A stretch of 64,000 nt of DNA from Bacteroidales bacterium (GCA_017427985.1 JAFRRS010000015.1:1-64000), one strand, 5' to 3'; shown: positions 15,534-24,195, counted from the stretch's first letter. A program made the numbers and translations. Notes: generated by a model from the letters alone, not told the origin.

Positions 15534-15997
15534 ACCCCGTCGCCATACGTCTTCTTAACCAACAGTTGGTTGCTCCTCAGTTCAGCGACCCTGCTAATGT
15601 GGTCGGCCATATGGGTGCGATGCAGGCGCAGGAGTACCGCATGATGCGGTGAGCGGTAGCGATGCGCACCAAGAAGCCGTCGACGAAGGCTTTCAAGGAG
15701 GCTTACGACAGCGGGCGCATCATCCGGCTACACCTGATGCGAGGCACCTGGCAACTGGTGACCGCTGAAGACTGCTACAAAAGTCGCGATCTTGTGTTGC
15801 CGCCTGAACACCGTCACCATGCCCACAACAACAGCGGCATCTTCCAGCCCATCATCACCCACGACGGCATCGTCTGCGGCAATTGGTCACCGTTCAAAGA
15901 AGATTGTCAAGTAGCGTTTTTCGAGGGCGATTATGGCGTTGAGGATGTTCGGGAAGCATGGCAAATGTATATGAGATTTAAACAGAAACAACTATGA
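15530..15997 (+). pseudogene. Winged-helix DNA-binding (HTH_42/YcaQ-like) gene, broken
   Basis: The frame opens at ATG 15530 (MNPVAIRLLNQQLVAPQF, VVGHMGAMQAQEYRMMR) and is interrupted by TGA at 15650-15652 where the family has Trp (MMRWA). It continues in the same frame through AVAMRTKKPS, IIRLHLMRGTWQLVTAEDC to 15997. A large middle section is also missing, because FQPIITHDGIVCGNW follows too early. One point mutation plus an internal deletion have inactivated it. Confidence 0.8.
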
Positions 15998-17286
15998 ACA
16001 AAAAACATTCCTTTCGCAAGATATTGCTTGCGTTGCTTGCAGTTGCCATAGTGGTCGGCTGCCTATTCTCTTACTTTGGAGGTTTTGGTACGGGTCAATG
16101 CGCCGACACAGCGGAATTTGCGAAATACGCCCGCGGCGTTTCGGAGATTTCCATTCCCGTACAAGCCCGTGTTGTCGCCTTGGGAGAGGCCACACACGGC
16201 AATGCCGAGTTCCAACAACTCAAGTTGGACGTTTTCAAGGTGATGGTTGAAAAGTATGGTGTGCGAGCCTTAGCCCTTGAAGGAGACTTTGGAGGCTGCG
16301 AGACGGTGGATCGTTACATTCATGGTGGCGATGGCACGGCACAAGAAGCAGTGGAAGCCATCGGCTTCGCCATCTACAGAACCGAGCAGATGGAGCAACT
16401 CGTCTCGTGGATGCGCGACTACAACGCAACGGCAAACGAGGAAGACCAGCTCAACTTCTATGGTTTCGACATGCAGAGCTATGAGCACAACTATAAGTAT
16501 CTGCTTGAAGCCGCTAAGGAATTTGGGGTGGATACGAAAGATTTGGAAAAAATCTGGGATGAAGAAAAAGACGACTTCTCGGATGCCTATCGAACTGACG
16601 AGAATGCGGAAATCTTTGAAACCGTGAAGCAGGAACTGATCCTGCTGAACGACTCACTTACTGCAAAATCAGTGCATCATGCGGATGTGCTGCTTCAAAA
16701 CATCTCTATTGGAAAAGTCATCAACGATGCAACTGCGGGGAACGTTCTGCGCGACAAGCTTATGGCCGACAATGTGTGCTGGATTATGGAACAAGAGCGG
16801 GCACGCGGCAATGAGCGAATTTTTGTTTCAGCCCACAACGGTCATATTCAGCGGCGCAACCATTATGGGACCACAGGAAAGGGGTTAGGCAATCTGCTCG
16901 CTGACGAGCTGGGCATGGGATATTTCGCCATCGGTACCGATTTCTACAAAGCACGTGTCAACTTGCCGAAAGGCAAAGACCGCAAACGTAGCATCCATAC
17001 TTTCTTTTCCCACGACCCTTTAGCGAAAGCCTCTAAGAAATGCGGCTACGAAACGAGTTGGTTCGATTTCTCCATCGTACCAGACGACTCCCCTCTCAAG
17101 CCATCGATTACAGGCTATACATGGATGGGGTCTATAGGCGAAATGTATTCCCCACTCATGGCTGTCCTGCCCATGGCCTACCGCGTTTGGGACTCGCCAA
17201 CGGAACTCTATGACGGTATGATTCTCGTATCAAACGCCCATCCGATAGAAATACGGAATTTCAGCTACGTCAGCCACACAAATTGA
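15994..17286 (+). CDS. Erythromycin esterase-family hydrolase
   Basis: 430 aa. A membrane anchor or signal segment (residues 9-30) precedes the Ere-type motifs: VVALGEATHGNAEFQQL, RALALEGDFGGCETV, and ISAHNGH-like VSAHNGHIQRRNHY, with YGFDMQSYEHN. These hold the catalytic His and Glu residues of EreA/EreB-type esterases. Many family members are not macrolide esterases, so resistance is only possible. Its ATG overlaps the end of the broken winged-helix gene. Confidence 0.88.
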   Translation: MNKKHSFRKILLALLAVAIVVGCLFSYFGGFGTGQCADTAEFAKYARGVSEISIPVQARVVALGEATHGNAEFQQLKLDVFKVMVEKYGVRALALEGDFGGCETVDRYIHGGDGTAQEAVEAIGFAIYRTEQMEQLVSWMRDYNATANEEDQLNFYGFDMQSYEHNYKYLLEAAKEFGVDTKDLEKIWDEEKDDFSDAYRTDENAEIFETVKQELILLNDSLTAKSVHHADVLLQNISIGKVINDATAGNVLRDKLMADNVCWIMEQERARGNERIFVSAHNGHIQRRNHYGTTGKGLGNLLADELGMGYFAIGTDFYKARVNLPKGKDRKRSIHTFFSHDPLAKASKKCGYETSWFDFSIVPDDSPLKPSITGYTWMGSIGEMYSPLMAVLPMAYRVWDSPTELYDGMILVSNAHPIEIRNFSYVSHTN

Positions 17287-17319
17287 GAGACTGACAACAT
17301 GAAATCCGCAACTTTCCAA

Positions 17320-17404
17320 TTGGTTTTCTCAATGTCCACATTTTTGTCCATGTCCAGTTTTTGTTTCGGAACGAACAATACACTAATTTTGCAACCGAAT
17401 TGAT
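17320..17404 (+). repeat. Duplicate of the oxidoreductase promoter
   Basis: Bases 17320-17410 repeat 12468-12559 with few changes, including the TGTCCA repeats and the -7 box TAATTTTGC (17384-17392). Confidence 0.85.
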
Positions 17405-17476
17405 ATGGACTTTCAAGTCTTTGCCAAGAGTTGGGGATGCACTCGCCAGCTGGATGACAAATCGTATAGTAAATAA
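17405..17476 (+). pseudogene. Collapsed copy of the flavodoxin-fold oxidoreductase
   Basis: After the duplicated promoter, a 23-codon frame MDFQVFAKSWGCTRQLDDKS plus YSK corresponds to the last ~20 codons of the gene at 12565-13746 (FEQFAKDWGCTRPLNYKPYS). About 370 codons are missing between the start region and the end. Confidence 0.85.
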
Positions 17477-17494
17477 TGAAAAGAGCGTTATTAT

Positions 17495-17752
17495 ATGGGT
17501 TACAGAGAAGAGGCTATAGCATGCGTTAAGAATCATGTCCTCCCGTTACATAAGCAAATCTATGCCAAGTATGATGGGGATTTCGACAGGATCTACTCGG
17601 AAGGGTACAACAGCAAGTCGTATCAGGGTCGGGTTATTTTATATATTTTGTCGCAACTTGAACCTGACAGCCAGTTCGATGTCCGGATTGAGAATACGAT
17701 TCTCAGAGGAGGTGATCGTTGTACTTTCAGGATAACGAGGCCGCCGGTATGA
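17495..17752 (+). CDS. Small protein, longer copy B
   Basis: 85 aa. Closely related to 14713-14910 but retaining the segment DRIYSEGYNSKSYQGRVILY. No family assigned. As in copy A its TGA overlaps the next ATG (ATGA), and a CAT-like gene follows, showing that the two-gene unit was duplicated. Confidence 0.6.
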   Translation: MGYREEAIACVKNHVLPLHKQIYAKYDGDFDRIYSEGYNSKSYQGRVILYILSQLEPDSQFDVRIENTILRGGDRCTFRITRPPV

Positions 17753-17970
17753 AGAGAGAAATATCCCCCCAAGAAAGCAGCCGTGCGGAGGCATTCCGTC
17801 TGTGGATGTCGTCGCCCATGGTGATGTGGGGTCGCTACCACAAAGGCTGGCTAAAAACGACCTTGCCTATCTCATTCCAGTTCCACCATATTCAGATGGA
17901 TGGCTGCCACGCGGCAAGGTTCCTTCAGCGATTGCAAGTTGAAATCAAAATTTTTCCAAAAAACACTTGA
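17749..17970 (+). pseudogene. CAT-like gene with internal in-frame deletion
   Basis: 73 aa. The first ~23 residues (MKREISPQESSRAEAFRLWM) are joined directly to the last ~50 (VMWGRYHKGWLKTT, HHIQMDGCHAARFL). Compared with 14907-15533, about 135 residues are missing. The break falls at a short sequence shared by both ends (CCnATGGT). It keeps the catalytic motif but not the fold. Confidence 0.85.
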
Positions 17971-18199
17971 CTCGTCCCTATTTTTGATGTAAAGCTAATG
18001 CAGGACAAAACCGAGTTCTCTTAGTGCTCAGATCTGCGAAATCCTGCGAGTGTCAACGAGCCTAAATCCCTTGTGGAAGAACTGTGGAAGTCAAAATCCG
18101 TGTAATCTGTGAAATCTGCGAGAAAAAAATGATTGTCATTCAAAAATTCAAAAAAAAGGTGAAAAATTTTAATACTGCTGTCGCTTCCCGATTTTTTCC
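17971..18199. other. Intergenic region without a gene
   Basis: No coding frame seen. It contains short degenerate repeats of the type ATCTGCGAAATCCTGCGAG and AATCTGTGAAATCTGCGAG, a style common between genes in Bacteroidales. Confidence 0.5.
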
Positions 18200-18208
18200 T
18201 ATCTTTGC
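18200..18208 (+). promoter_or_regulatory. -7 box TATCTTTGC
   Basis: 25 nt before the ATG of the ferredoxin-like gene at 18233. Confidence 0.7.
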
Positions 18209-18232
18209 ATAAATTATCAAATCGATTTTGTT

Positions 18233-18478
18233 ATGGTAACAAAAGAAGAAATCCTGAAAAAAGGTTACATCACCTACGAAAACGAAAACATCAAAGTGTT
18301 CTGGAATCCGAAAATATGCCAGCATGTCGGCAGATGTGTTCGTGGTAACAGCAAAGTGTTCGAAGTAGGACGTCGCCCTTGGATTGACCTCTCACAGGCT
18401 TCAGCAAAAGATATAGCAGCCATCATCGACCAATGCCCATCAAAAGCTCTGCAATATGAGTTAAAAAATTCCAAGTAA
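18233..18478 (+). CDS. YjdI-like (4Fe-4S) mono-cluster protein
   Basis: 81 aa. IKVFWNPKICQHVGRCVRGN and IDQCPSKALQYEL hold the divergent cluster cysteines of the Fer4_19 / YjdI family. Usually a small electron carrier or accessory of unknown role. Followed by a flavodoxin gene 23 nt downstream, a plausible redox partner. Confidence 0.88.
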   Translation: MVTKEEILKKGYITYENENIKVFWNPKICQHVGRCVRGNSKVFEVGRRPWIDLSQASAKDIAAIIDQCPSKALQYELKNSK

Positions 18479-18500
18479 AATGAACTGTACCTGAGCAACC

Positions 18501-19025
18501 ATGAAAACATTGATAATTTACGGCTCACAATACGGTTCAACTAAACGCTATGCCGAACGTTTGGCTGAGATGACCGGCATTGAAGCAGTCGATTACAAAG
18601 ATGCTAAAAACATCAACGACTACGGCAAAATCATCTATCTTGGAGCTCTCTACGCCGGTGGAGTTACTGGCTTAAAGAAAACTGTAGGCAGATTGTCTTC
18701 TAACCAAGAGCTGATTATTGTTACTGTTGGGCTCGCTGATCCAACCGATTCTGAAAATGCCATCAATATCAGGAATTCCATTAAAACTCAGATTCCTTCA
18801 GAGTATTACGATGAGAGCAAAATCTTTCATTTCCGCGGTGCCATAGACTACAGTCAGCTTGGTTTAAAACACAAGGTTATGATGTCGCTGCTCCATTCCA
18901 AAGTCTCAAAGATGCCGGAATCGGAACTCAATGCCGAAGCAAAAGCCATGCTTGAAACATACGGCCAGAAAGTTGATTTCGTCGATTTTACATCATTGGA
19001 AAAGATTGTTAATATACTGCTATGA
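18501..19025 (+). CDS. Flavodoxin-domain protein
   Basis: 174 aa. N-terminal phosphate-binding loop YGSQYGSTKRYAERLAE follows the first strand, as in flavodoxins and HemG-type proteins; IIYLGALYAGGVTGLKK is the second loop. Binds FMN and carries electrons. Its stop overlaps the SMR ATG. Confidence 0.88.
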   Translation: MKTLIIYGSQYGSTKRYAERLAEMTGIEAVDYKDAKNINDYGKIIYLGALYAGGVTGLKKTVGRLSSNQELIIVTVGLADPTDSENAINIRNSIKTQIPSEYYDESKIFHFRGAIDYSQLGLKHKVMMSLLHSKVSKMPESELNAEAKAMLETYGQKVDFVDFTSLEKIVNILL

Positions 19026-19345
19026 ACTGGCTCATCCTTATAATCGCCGGCCTCTGCGAAACTGCTTTTGCTTTCTGCCTCGGTAAAACTAAACTTGTTG
19101 ACGGAACTGAATTCTGGGCTTGGATAGTGGGCTTCGCATTCTTCTATGTTTTAAGTGCAGTGCTTTTGGCGAAAGCCACTCAAACCATCCCAATAGGTAT
19201 CGCTTACCCTGTTTGGACTGGCATCGGAGCCGTCGGGGCTGTCATTATCGGCATCTTTATTTTTCATGAGCCGGCAACGTTTTGGAGGATATTTTTCCTG
19301 ACAACGCTGATTCTTTCTATCGTTGGATTAAAATATGTTGGATAA
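19022..19345 (+). CDS. Small multidrug resistance (SMR) family transporter
   Basis: 107 aa with four membrane helices. Helix 1 holds the proton-coupling glutamate in IAGLCETAFAFCLG, and IPIGIAYPVWTGIGAVG is the conserved helix-3 motif. Exports guanidinium-like or quaternary cations. The last ~26 codons are duplicated at 6926-7004. Confidence 0.93.
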   Translation: MNWLILIIAGLCETAFAFCLGKTKLVDGTEFWAWIVGFAFFYVLSAVLLAKATQTIPIGIAYPVWTGIGAVGAVIIGIFIFHEPATFWRIFFLTTLILSIVGLKYVG

Positions 19346-19346
19346 T

Positions 19347-19427
19347 ATGACAATCGACACCACCAATATGTGCTCCCATTTGCAGAAGAAGCTGTTTGAC
19401 GAGGACGGCGTATATCAGAGAAGATAA
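19347..19427 (+). pseudogene. Internally deleted copy of the small gene at 7006
   Basis: 26 codons: the first 21 match 7006 (MTIDTTNMCSHLQKKLFDED), then the sequence jumps to a block matching the region near 7200 (AGAGAAGATAA) and stops at TAA 19425-19427. Confidence 0.8.
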
Positions 19428-19442
19428 TATTTGTGATTTATT

Positions 19443-20072
19443 ATGAATATAAGACTTGAACAACCCAATGATTGGCGAGAAGTAGAAAACCTCACTCGCG
19501 AGGCGTTCTGGAATGTATATCGTCCCGGATGCACTGAACATTACGTGCTTAACCAATATAGAAACAACCCCGATTTCATCCCTGAATTGGATTTGGTAAT
19601 GGAGGAAAATGATCAAATTATCGGCCATGTGATGTTCTCGAAAGCAGGAATCACACTTGACGACGGCACAACATTCCCATCATGGACATTCGGGCCAATA
19701 AGCATCCATCCCGACTACAAACGCAAAGGCTATGGTCTGAAGCTGCTAAAATATGCACTGGAAAAAGCAAAGAATATGGGCGTCGGACTGCTTTGTATGG
19801 AAGGTAACATCGACTTCTACCGTCATGCAGGATTCGACCTCGCCTGTAAACTCAAGATTCATTATCACGCCGAGCCACGCGATTCCGAAGTTCCATATTT
19901 CCTTGCCCAAGAGCTGATTCCTGGATATTGGGGCGATCGAGAAGGCACTTATTGCCCACCTAAAGGATATTTTGTGGCCGACGAGAACCCTGAAGCTTTC
20001 GAAGCCTATGAATCCACATTCCCGGCAAAAGAGAAATTACGTCTGCCAGGTCAATTGGGATACGAAGAATGA
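19443..20072 (+). CDS. GNAT-family N-acetyltransferase
   Basis: 209 aa. FGPISIHPDYKRKGYGLKLL contains the acetyl-CoA pyrophosphate-binding Q/RxxGxG/A motif (RKGYG). The N-terminus IRLEQPNDWREVENLTREAF and the ending with FYRHAGFDLACKL match the YhbS-like GNAT group. Substrate unknown. Confidence 0.9.
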   Translation: MNIRLEQPNDWREVENLTREAFWNVYRPGCTEHYVLNQYRNNPDFIPELDLVMEENDQIIGHVMFSKAGITLDDGTTFPSWTFGPISIHPDYKRKGYGLKLLKYALEKAKNMGVGLLCMEGNIDFYRHAGFDLACKLKIHYHAEPRDSEVPYFLAQELIPGYWGDREGTYCPPKGYFVADENPEAFEAYESTFPAKEKLRLPGQLGYEE

Positions 20073-20282
20073 AAACCCTCCAAAAAACATTAACCATCTT
20101 CATAGCTATCGGTGCTGTCGGCGGCGCTTTGATGATGTGGATTGATTAGCGGCATTATTCTCATGCTGTGGATAGTGCTGGAATGGTGAGTGTGGGGCTT
20201 TAACGCAATGAGCAATATCTTCTTCGTCCTCGGTCTGGTTGAAGTTGTCGCCGCCGTTGTAAGTATCCATAATATACGATCA
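20069..20282 (+). pseudogene. Degraded small membrane protein gene
   Basis: ATG at 20069 overlaps the GNAT stop; the frame MKTLQKTLTIFIAIGAVGGA stops after 26 codons at TAG (20147-20149). Further downstream a second piece (MSNIFFVLGLVEVVAAVV) looks like the end of the same hydrophobic protein. The parts are out of register. Confidence 0.55.
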
Positions 20283-20313
20283 TAAAAACTAAAGACCATA
20301 ATAAAAATTTTGT

Positions 20314-20322
20314 TATATTTGC
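20314..20322 (+). promoter_or_regulatory. -7 box TATATTTGC
   Basis: 19 nt before the ATG at 20341. Confidence 0.6.
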
Positions 20323-20340
20323 AAAATTAAATACAAAAGC

Positions 20341-20559
20341 ATGGAAAAACCTGATGATTTCAATTTATTAGATGACCTCAATAACAATCCAAATCAATTT
20401 ATCAATTTATATAAAATGGGTATTGATGGAATTGCGGCAAAACTTGAATTATCAACACCTGATGACAACAAGTTGATTGCCTTGGAAGATTATCATTATC
20501 GAGCAATCCATCATTGCGGAGACTTACAAATAAATCACAAATACTCAATATTGTATTGA
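20341..20559 (+). CDS. Short acidic protein, probably truncated
   Basis: 72 aa with a good promoter and an N-terminus MEKPDDFNLLDDLNNNPNQF. No family recognised. The 3' half overlaps the 3' end of the opposite-strand gene 20402-21001, which suggests that two genes were joined by a rearrangement near 20520-20560 and that both lost their natural ends. Confidence 0.4.
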   Translation: MEKPDDFNLLDDLNNNPNQFINLYKMGIDGIAAKLELSTPDDNKLIALEDYHYRAIHHCGDLQINHKYSILY

Positions 20560-21001
20560 ACTCCATCGGATGCGCATTACATGAGTTTAGCTTGTGTACA
20601 ATACCTTTGGACTCTTCTGAAAAATCGTCAATATACAGCACGTTTAAAGCTATCGCTTTTTGAAGCACACTTACCATTACAGAAGTACTCTTTCTCAATT
20701 TGATGTAAATATCATACCTCTGATTTGCCTCATCATGTTTTTTATTTTGTTCATCAAAATAAGCGCAAATTCTTTTAAACACCTTCTTGGTTGACATTAT
20801 CGTCATCATGTCAGAGTTTACAGATAGGCTATCTTCAACGCTCCAGTTCTCTATTTCCTTATCAAAGACTCCCAGAAACAGATTTAGGTCTTCTTTTATT
20901 GTTTTATACGTATTTTGTAAAACAGCCCATTTCTCTTCAAACGCCATATTATCGGCGACGACTTTACTCAAATCCTTAATAATGCTCTGAAGATTCATCA
21001 T
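20402..21001 (-). CDS. Helical protein of unknown function
   Basis: 199 aa from the ATG at 21001, downstream of a minus-strand -7-like box (TATCTTTGT, 21017-21025). Predicted mostly helical (LQSIIKDLSKVVADNMAFEE, FDEQNKKHDEANQRYDIYIK), without known motifs. The last ~50 residues are antisense to 20341-20559 and may not be original. It lies just outside the left repeat of the putative integrative element. Confidence 0.55.
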   Translation of the reverse strand: MMNLQSIIKDLSKVVADNMAFEEKWAVLQNTYKTIKEDLNLFLGVFDKEIENWSVEDSLSVNSDMMTIMSTKKVFKRICAYFDEQNKKHDEANQRYDIYIKLRKSTSVMVSVLQKAIALNVLYIDDFSEESKGIVHKLNSCNAHPMEFNTILSICDLFVSLRNDGLLDNDNLPRQSTCCHQVLIIQVLPQFHQYPFYIN

Positions 21002-21108
21002 GTCTAAAAAAAATTTACAAAGATAAAAATTTTTCATCTCGTAATGCTTCCATAATACCAATTACAGACGAAAAATCAATTTGCGGACACGGTTGCGGAC
21101 ATGGTTTA

Positions 21109-21172
21109 AAAATAAAAAATGCTAACCGATTGATTTTCTTTCGATTAGCATTTTGCTTCGTGGTACCAGCGG
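21109..21172. repeat. Left 64-bp attachment repeat (att) of the putative element
   Basis: Perfect direct copy of 27539-27602. Contains the tRNA-Phe 3'-terminal 12 bp (complement of TGGTACCAGCGG) and the hairpin AATGCTAA...TTAGCATT that follows the tRNA gene. No complete tRNA is present here. Confidence 0.88.
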
Positions 21173-21301
21173 TACTTAACGATTTGATTAACCTTGACAA
21201 CCGTTGACTAAGTTTGACCAAGTAAACCACTGAAAATCAGTACTTTTTGTATTTCTTGACTTTTTGCTACTTAGTCATCTTTAGTCAATATTACTCATTT
21301 T

Positions 21302-21331
21302 GGTAGACAAAAATGAAAATTTTTGTCTACC
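21302..21331. promoter_or_regulatory. 13-bp inverted repeat in front of the integrase promoter
   Basis: GGTAGACAAAAAT (21302-21314) and ATTTTTGTCTACC (21319-21331) with a 4-base spacer, ending 16 bases before the -7 box TATCTTTGC (21348-21356). Candidate operator for control of the recombinase. Confidence 0.65.
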
Positions 21332-21381
21332 GATTGCAAAAAATTAGTATCTTTGCATTGTATGAAAATGAGGGGATATTT

Positions 21382-22665
21382 ATGAAGACTATTTTTACTT
21401 TATCGTCAAAGATTGATAAGAAAACAGGTAGGAGCGAGATTTACGTTCGCTTTACTGGTGGACGTAATATGCAGTTAAGAGCAAAAACAGGAATTTATAT
21501 CAAAGTCAAACACTGGGATGATGTGTTTGGTAGAGTCAAATCAGTATCTCGTATGACCAACAAAGATGAACAGAAAGTCGTTACAAAAACAAACGAACTG
21601 GTCGAAGGTCTGCGATACAATATCAATACCAGATTTGAAGAAGACCAAAATAAAGTAACTATAGACAAAGAGTGGCTTGAAGCGGTAATCAAAGAGTACC
21701 TGGATCCTGATACACGAAAAACCGACATATCCGCCATGGGTTTCTATGATGCGTTTGATCAGTTCGTAAAAATGGAAGGTCAGCTTGCGCAAACACCGAC
21801 TAAGCATTGGGCATACAGCACAAATCAGAAATTTACCACTTTAAAAAATCACCTGGTAAACTTCGACAATAGCATTACATTTGAAGATATCACTGTAGAA
21901 AAACTTGCTGATTTTGTTACATTTGAGCAGAATACACTCGGGCTTATCGACAGCACAGTAAAGAAGCATATTGTGTATCTAAAATGGTTCTTGAGATGGG
22001 CGGTCAAAATGGATATCACTAAAAACAATGATTTTGAAAAGTTCTCCACCGGGATTCCGACTCAGGAAACGAAAGTTATTTTCTTGACTGCGGACGAACT
22101 TAAAAAGGTCAAGATTCATGATTTCTCTGACAATCCCAGAATGGACAGAATCAGAGACGTATATATTTTCTGCTGCTACACCGGATTAAGATATTCTGAC
22201 GTTGAGAATCTGAAAAAGGAAAACATATATGACGACAGGATTCATTTCACCACAATAAAAACCGACGACAAACTTACTATAGAACTAAATGATGTGGCGC
22301 GTGCAATTCTTGACAAATATAGTGGTTGCAAATTTAACAACAACAAAGCCCTCCCCGTCTTGCCAATTCAAAAAATGAACGAAGCTTTGAAAGAAATGGC
22401 CGAGGCTTGCGAAATCAACTCAAAGGTTGAGATTATTCATTTTAAGAAAGGCGAGCGTGTTTCTGAAATAATACCGAAATACAAGCTAATTACTACGCAC
22501 ACGGCTAGAAAAACCTTTGTCTGCACAGCAATACGTCTTGGCATCAATCCTGTCGTTATTATGAAAATAACTGGTCATAAGAGTTACAATACCATGAAAC
22601 CATACATCGATGCTGAAGACAGAGTTAGACGTGAAGCAATGGATAAGTTCAATACGCTTGAGTAA
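21382..22665 (+). CDS. Tyrosine recombinase / integrase
   Basis: 427 aa from the ATG at 21382; an upstream in-frame ATG at 21313 lies before the -7 box and is rejected. N-terminal arm-binding and SAM-like core-binding regions (residues 1-230) precede the catalytic domain with Arg in TGLRYSDVENL, HxxR in THTARKTFV, GHKS, and the nucleophile in MKPYID. Typical of Bacteroidota mobile elements. It lies ~210 bp inside the left att repeat and reads into the element. Confidence 0.95.
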   Translation: MKTIFTLSSKIDKKTGRSEIYVRFTGGRNMQLRAKTGIYIKVKHWDDVFGRVKSVSRMTNKDEQKVVTKTNELVEGLRYNINTRFEEDQNKVTIDKEWLEAVIKEYLDPDTRKTDISAMGFYDAFDQFVKMEGQLAQTPTKHWAYSTNQKFTTLKNHLVNFDNSITFEDITVEKLADFVTFEQNTLGLIDSTVKKHIVYLKWFLRWAVKMDITKNNDFEKFSTGIPTQETKVIFLTADELKKVKIHDFSDNPRMDRIRDVYIFCCYTGLRYSDVENLKKENIYDDRIHFTTIKTDDKLTIELNDVARAILDKYSGCKFNNNKALPVLPIQKMNEALKEMAEACEINSKVEIIHFKKGERVSEIIPKYKLITTHTARKTFVCTAIRLGINPVVIMKITGHKSYNTMKPYIDAEDRVRREAMDKFNTLE

Positions 22666-22676
22666 AAAAAACAACA

Positions 22677-22725
22677 GATATCGGTACTAAAACTAATTTT
22701 TATTTACACTTTTAGTACTACTATC
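22677..22725. repeat. 49-nt imperfect palindrome upstream of the ATPase gene
   Basis: Outer arms GATATCGGTACTAAAA (22677-22692) and TTTTAGTACTACTATC (22710-22725). The same 49-nt palindrome occurs after the gene at 24196-24244. Confidence 0.75.
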
Positions 22726-22759
22726 TCAATATTTTTATTATTTTTGCAAAAAATTAGTT

Positions 22760-24181
22760 ATGGCAGATCAGGTTTTAATTGGCAGAAAAGAAGAACAAGA
22801 GATACTTCAAAGATGTGTGGATTCTGAAAAAGCAGAGTTTGTGGCAGTGTTTGGCAGACGACGCATAGGGAAGACATATCTCGTCAAACGCTTCTTTAAA
22901 GATAATTTCGATTTCTACATAACTGGAATCTACGAATGCTCAAAAAAAGAGCAATTAAGTAATTTTCAAAGACAATTAAGGAATTATTCCGGGAAGAAAT
23001 TCAAAAAACCGACAGACTGGTTTGAAGCATTTGACCAGCTGCGACAATATCTTTCGAATCTAACAAAAGAACGAAAGATAGTATTTCTTGATGAATTGCC
23101 TTGGCTTGACACGCCAAAATCCAATTTTACGAGAGCTTTGGAGCTTTTCTGGAACGAATGGGCTTCTGACCAACCTGATTTGAAACTTATTGTTTGCGGT
23201 TCGGCCACCACATGGATGACAAACAAACTGCTTGGCGACAAAGGAGGCCTTCATAACAGGGTTACTCAAAGCATACATTTGGCTCCGTTCACACTCAAAG
23301 AGACAGAAGAATATCTTCTGAGTAAAGGAATAGTATGGAACAGATATCAGATAGTGGAGTGCTATATGATACTTGGAGGTACGCCATACTATCAAAGCAA
23401 ATTGCAGAAAGACTTGAGTCTTTCACAAAACATAGACAACATTTTCTTTAGCAAAAACGCAGAACTCAGAGAAGAATACAGTTTCTTGTTCAGGTCATTA
23501 TTCAAAAATTCCACCATCTACCAAAGAGTTGTAGAGCTTCTGTCCAAAGAGACCAGAGGGCTTACAAGAAAGGAAATTTGTGACAAATTGAAAATAGAAA
23601 TGAGCGGCAATATGACTGAATGCCTTGAAAATCTATGCAATTGCGATTTCTTAAGAAAATACAATTCTTTTGGCAACAGAAAACGAGATGTTACATATCA
23701 GTTAATTGACATGTACACCCTGTTTTATCTTCATCATATCAAACCCAACTCTTTACCTGACGAGCATTATTGGAGCAATACATTTTATACACCAGCACAC
23801 ACAGCTTGGAGTGGATTTGCCTACGAACTTGTTTGCATGAATCACATCCCTCAAATCAAAGATGCTTTGGGTATTAGAAGTGTACAGACCAATGTGTATT
23901 CATGGAGAAGTACAGATGAGAATGAAGGTGGCCAGATAGATTTGGTAATAGACAGAAAAGACCAAATTATCAATTTATGTGAAATCAAGTATTCAACATC
24001 TGAATATGAATTAACAAAAGACTATATGCAACGTATTCAGGAACGTCGTGAATCATTCAGAAAACAGACACGTACATCCAAAGCATTGCATCTCACTTTT
24101 ATTACTACTTATGGACTTAAAAAGAATGCTTTTTATGGCATGATTCAGAGTTCTATAGACATGGAAAGTTTGTTCGACTAA
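22760..24181 (+). CDS. AAA ATPase with C-terminal nuclease-like (DUF234/DUF4143-type) domain
   Basis: 473 aa. Walker A FGRRRIGKTYLVKRFF (near residue 30) and Walker B IVFLDELPWLD (near 105) belong to the ArchATPase/STAND-like group. The C-terminal third has a winged helix (LTRKEICDKLKIE) and a nuclease-like QIDLVIDRKDQIINLCEIKYS motif (D..E.K). These genes are common in mobile regions and often behave like orphan defence or toxin-related ATPases; the role is unknown. -7 box at 22739-22747. Bracketed by the 49-nt palindromes. Confidence 0.88.
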   Translation: MADQVLIGRKEEQEILQRCVDSEKAEFVAVFGRRRIGKTYLVKRFFKDNFDFYITGIYECSKKEQLSNFQRQLRNYSGKKFKKPTDWFEAFDQLRQYLSNLTKERKIVFLDELPWLDTPKSNFTRALELFWNEWASDQPDLKLIVCGSATTWMTNKLLGDKGGLHNRVTQSIHLAPFTLKETEEYLLSKGIVWNRYQIVECYMILGGTPYYQSKLQKDLSLSQNIDNIFFSKNAELREEYSFLFRSLFKNSTIYQRVVELLSKETRGLTRKEICDKLKIEMSGNMTECLENLCNCDFLRKYNSFGNRKRDVTYQLIDMYTLFYLHHIKPNSLPDEHYWSNTFYTPAHTAWSGFAYELVCMNHIPQIKDALGIRSVQTNVYSWRSTDENEGGQIDLVIDRKDQIINLCEIKYSTSEYELTKDYMQRIQERRESFRKQTRTSKALHLTFITTYGLKKNAFYGMIQSSIDMESLFD

Positions 24182-24195
24182 GCCAATAAATCATC

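Noticed and set aside
17971-18232. Possible CRISPR-like repeat (ATCTGCGAAATC elements)
   Set aside because: Only two or three degenerate copies without regular spacers; ordinary Bacteroidales spacer repeats. No CRISPR array or cas gene was seen anywhere in the window.
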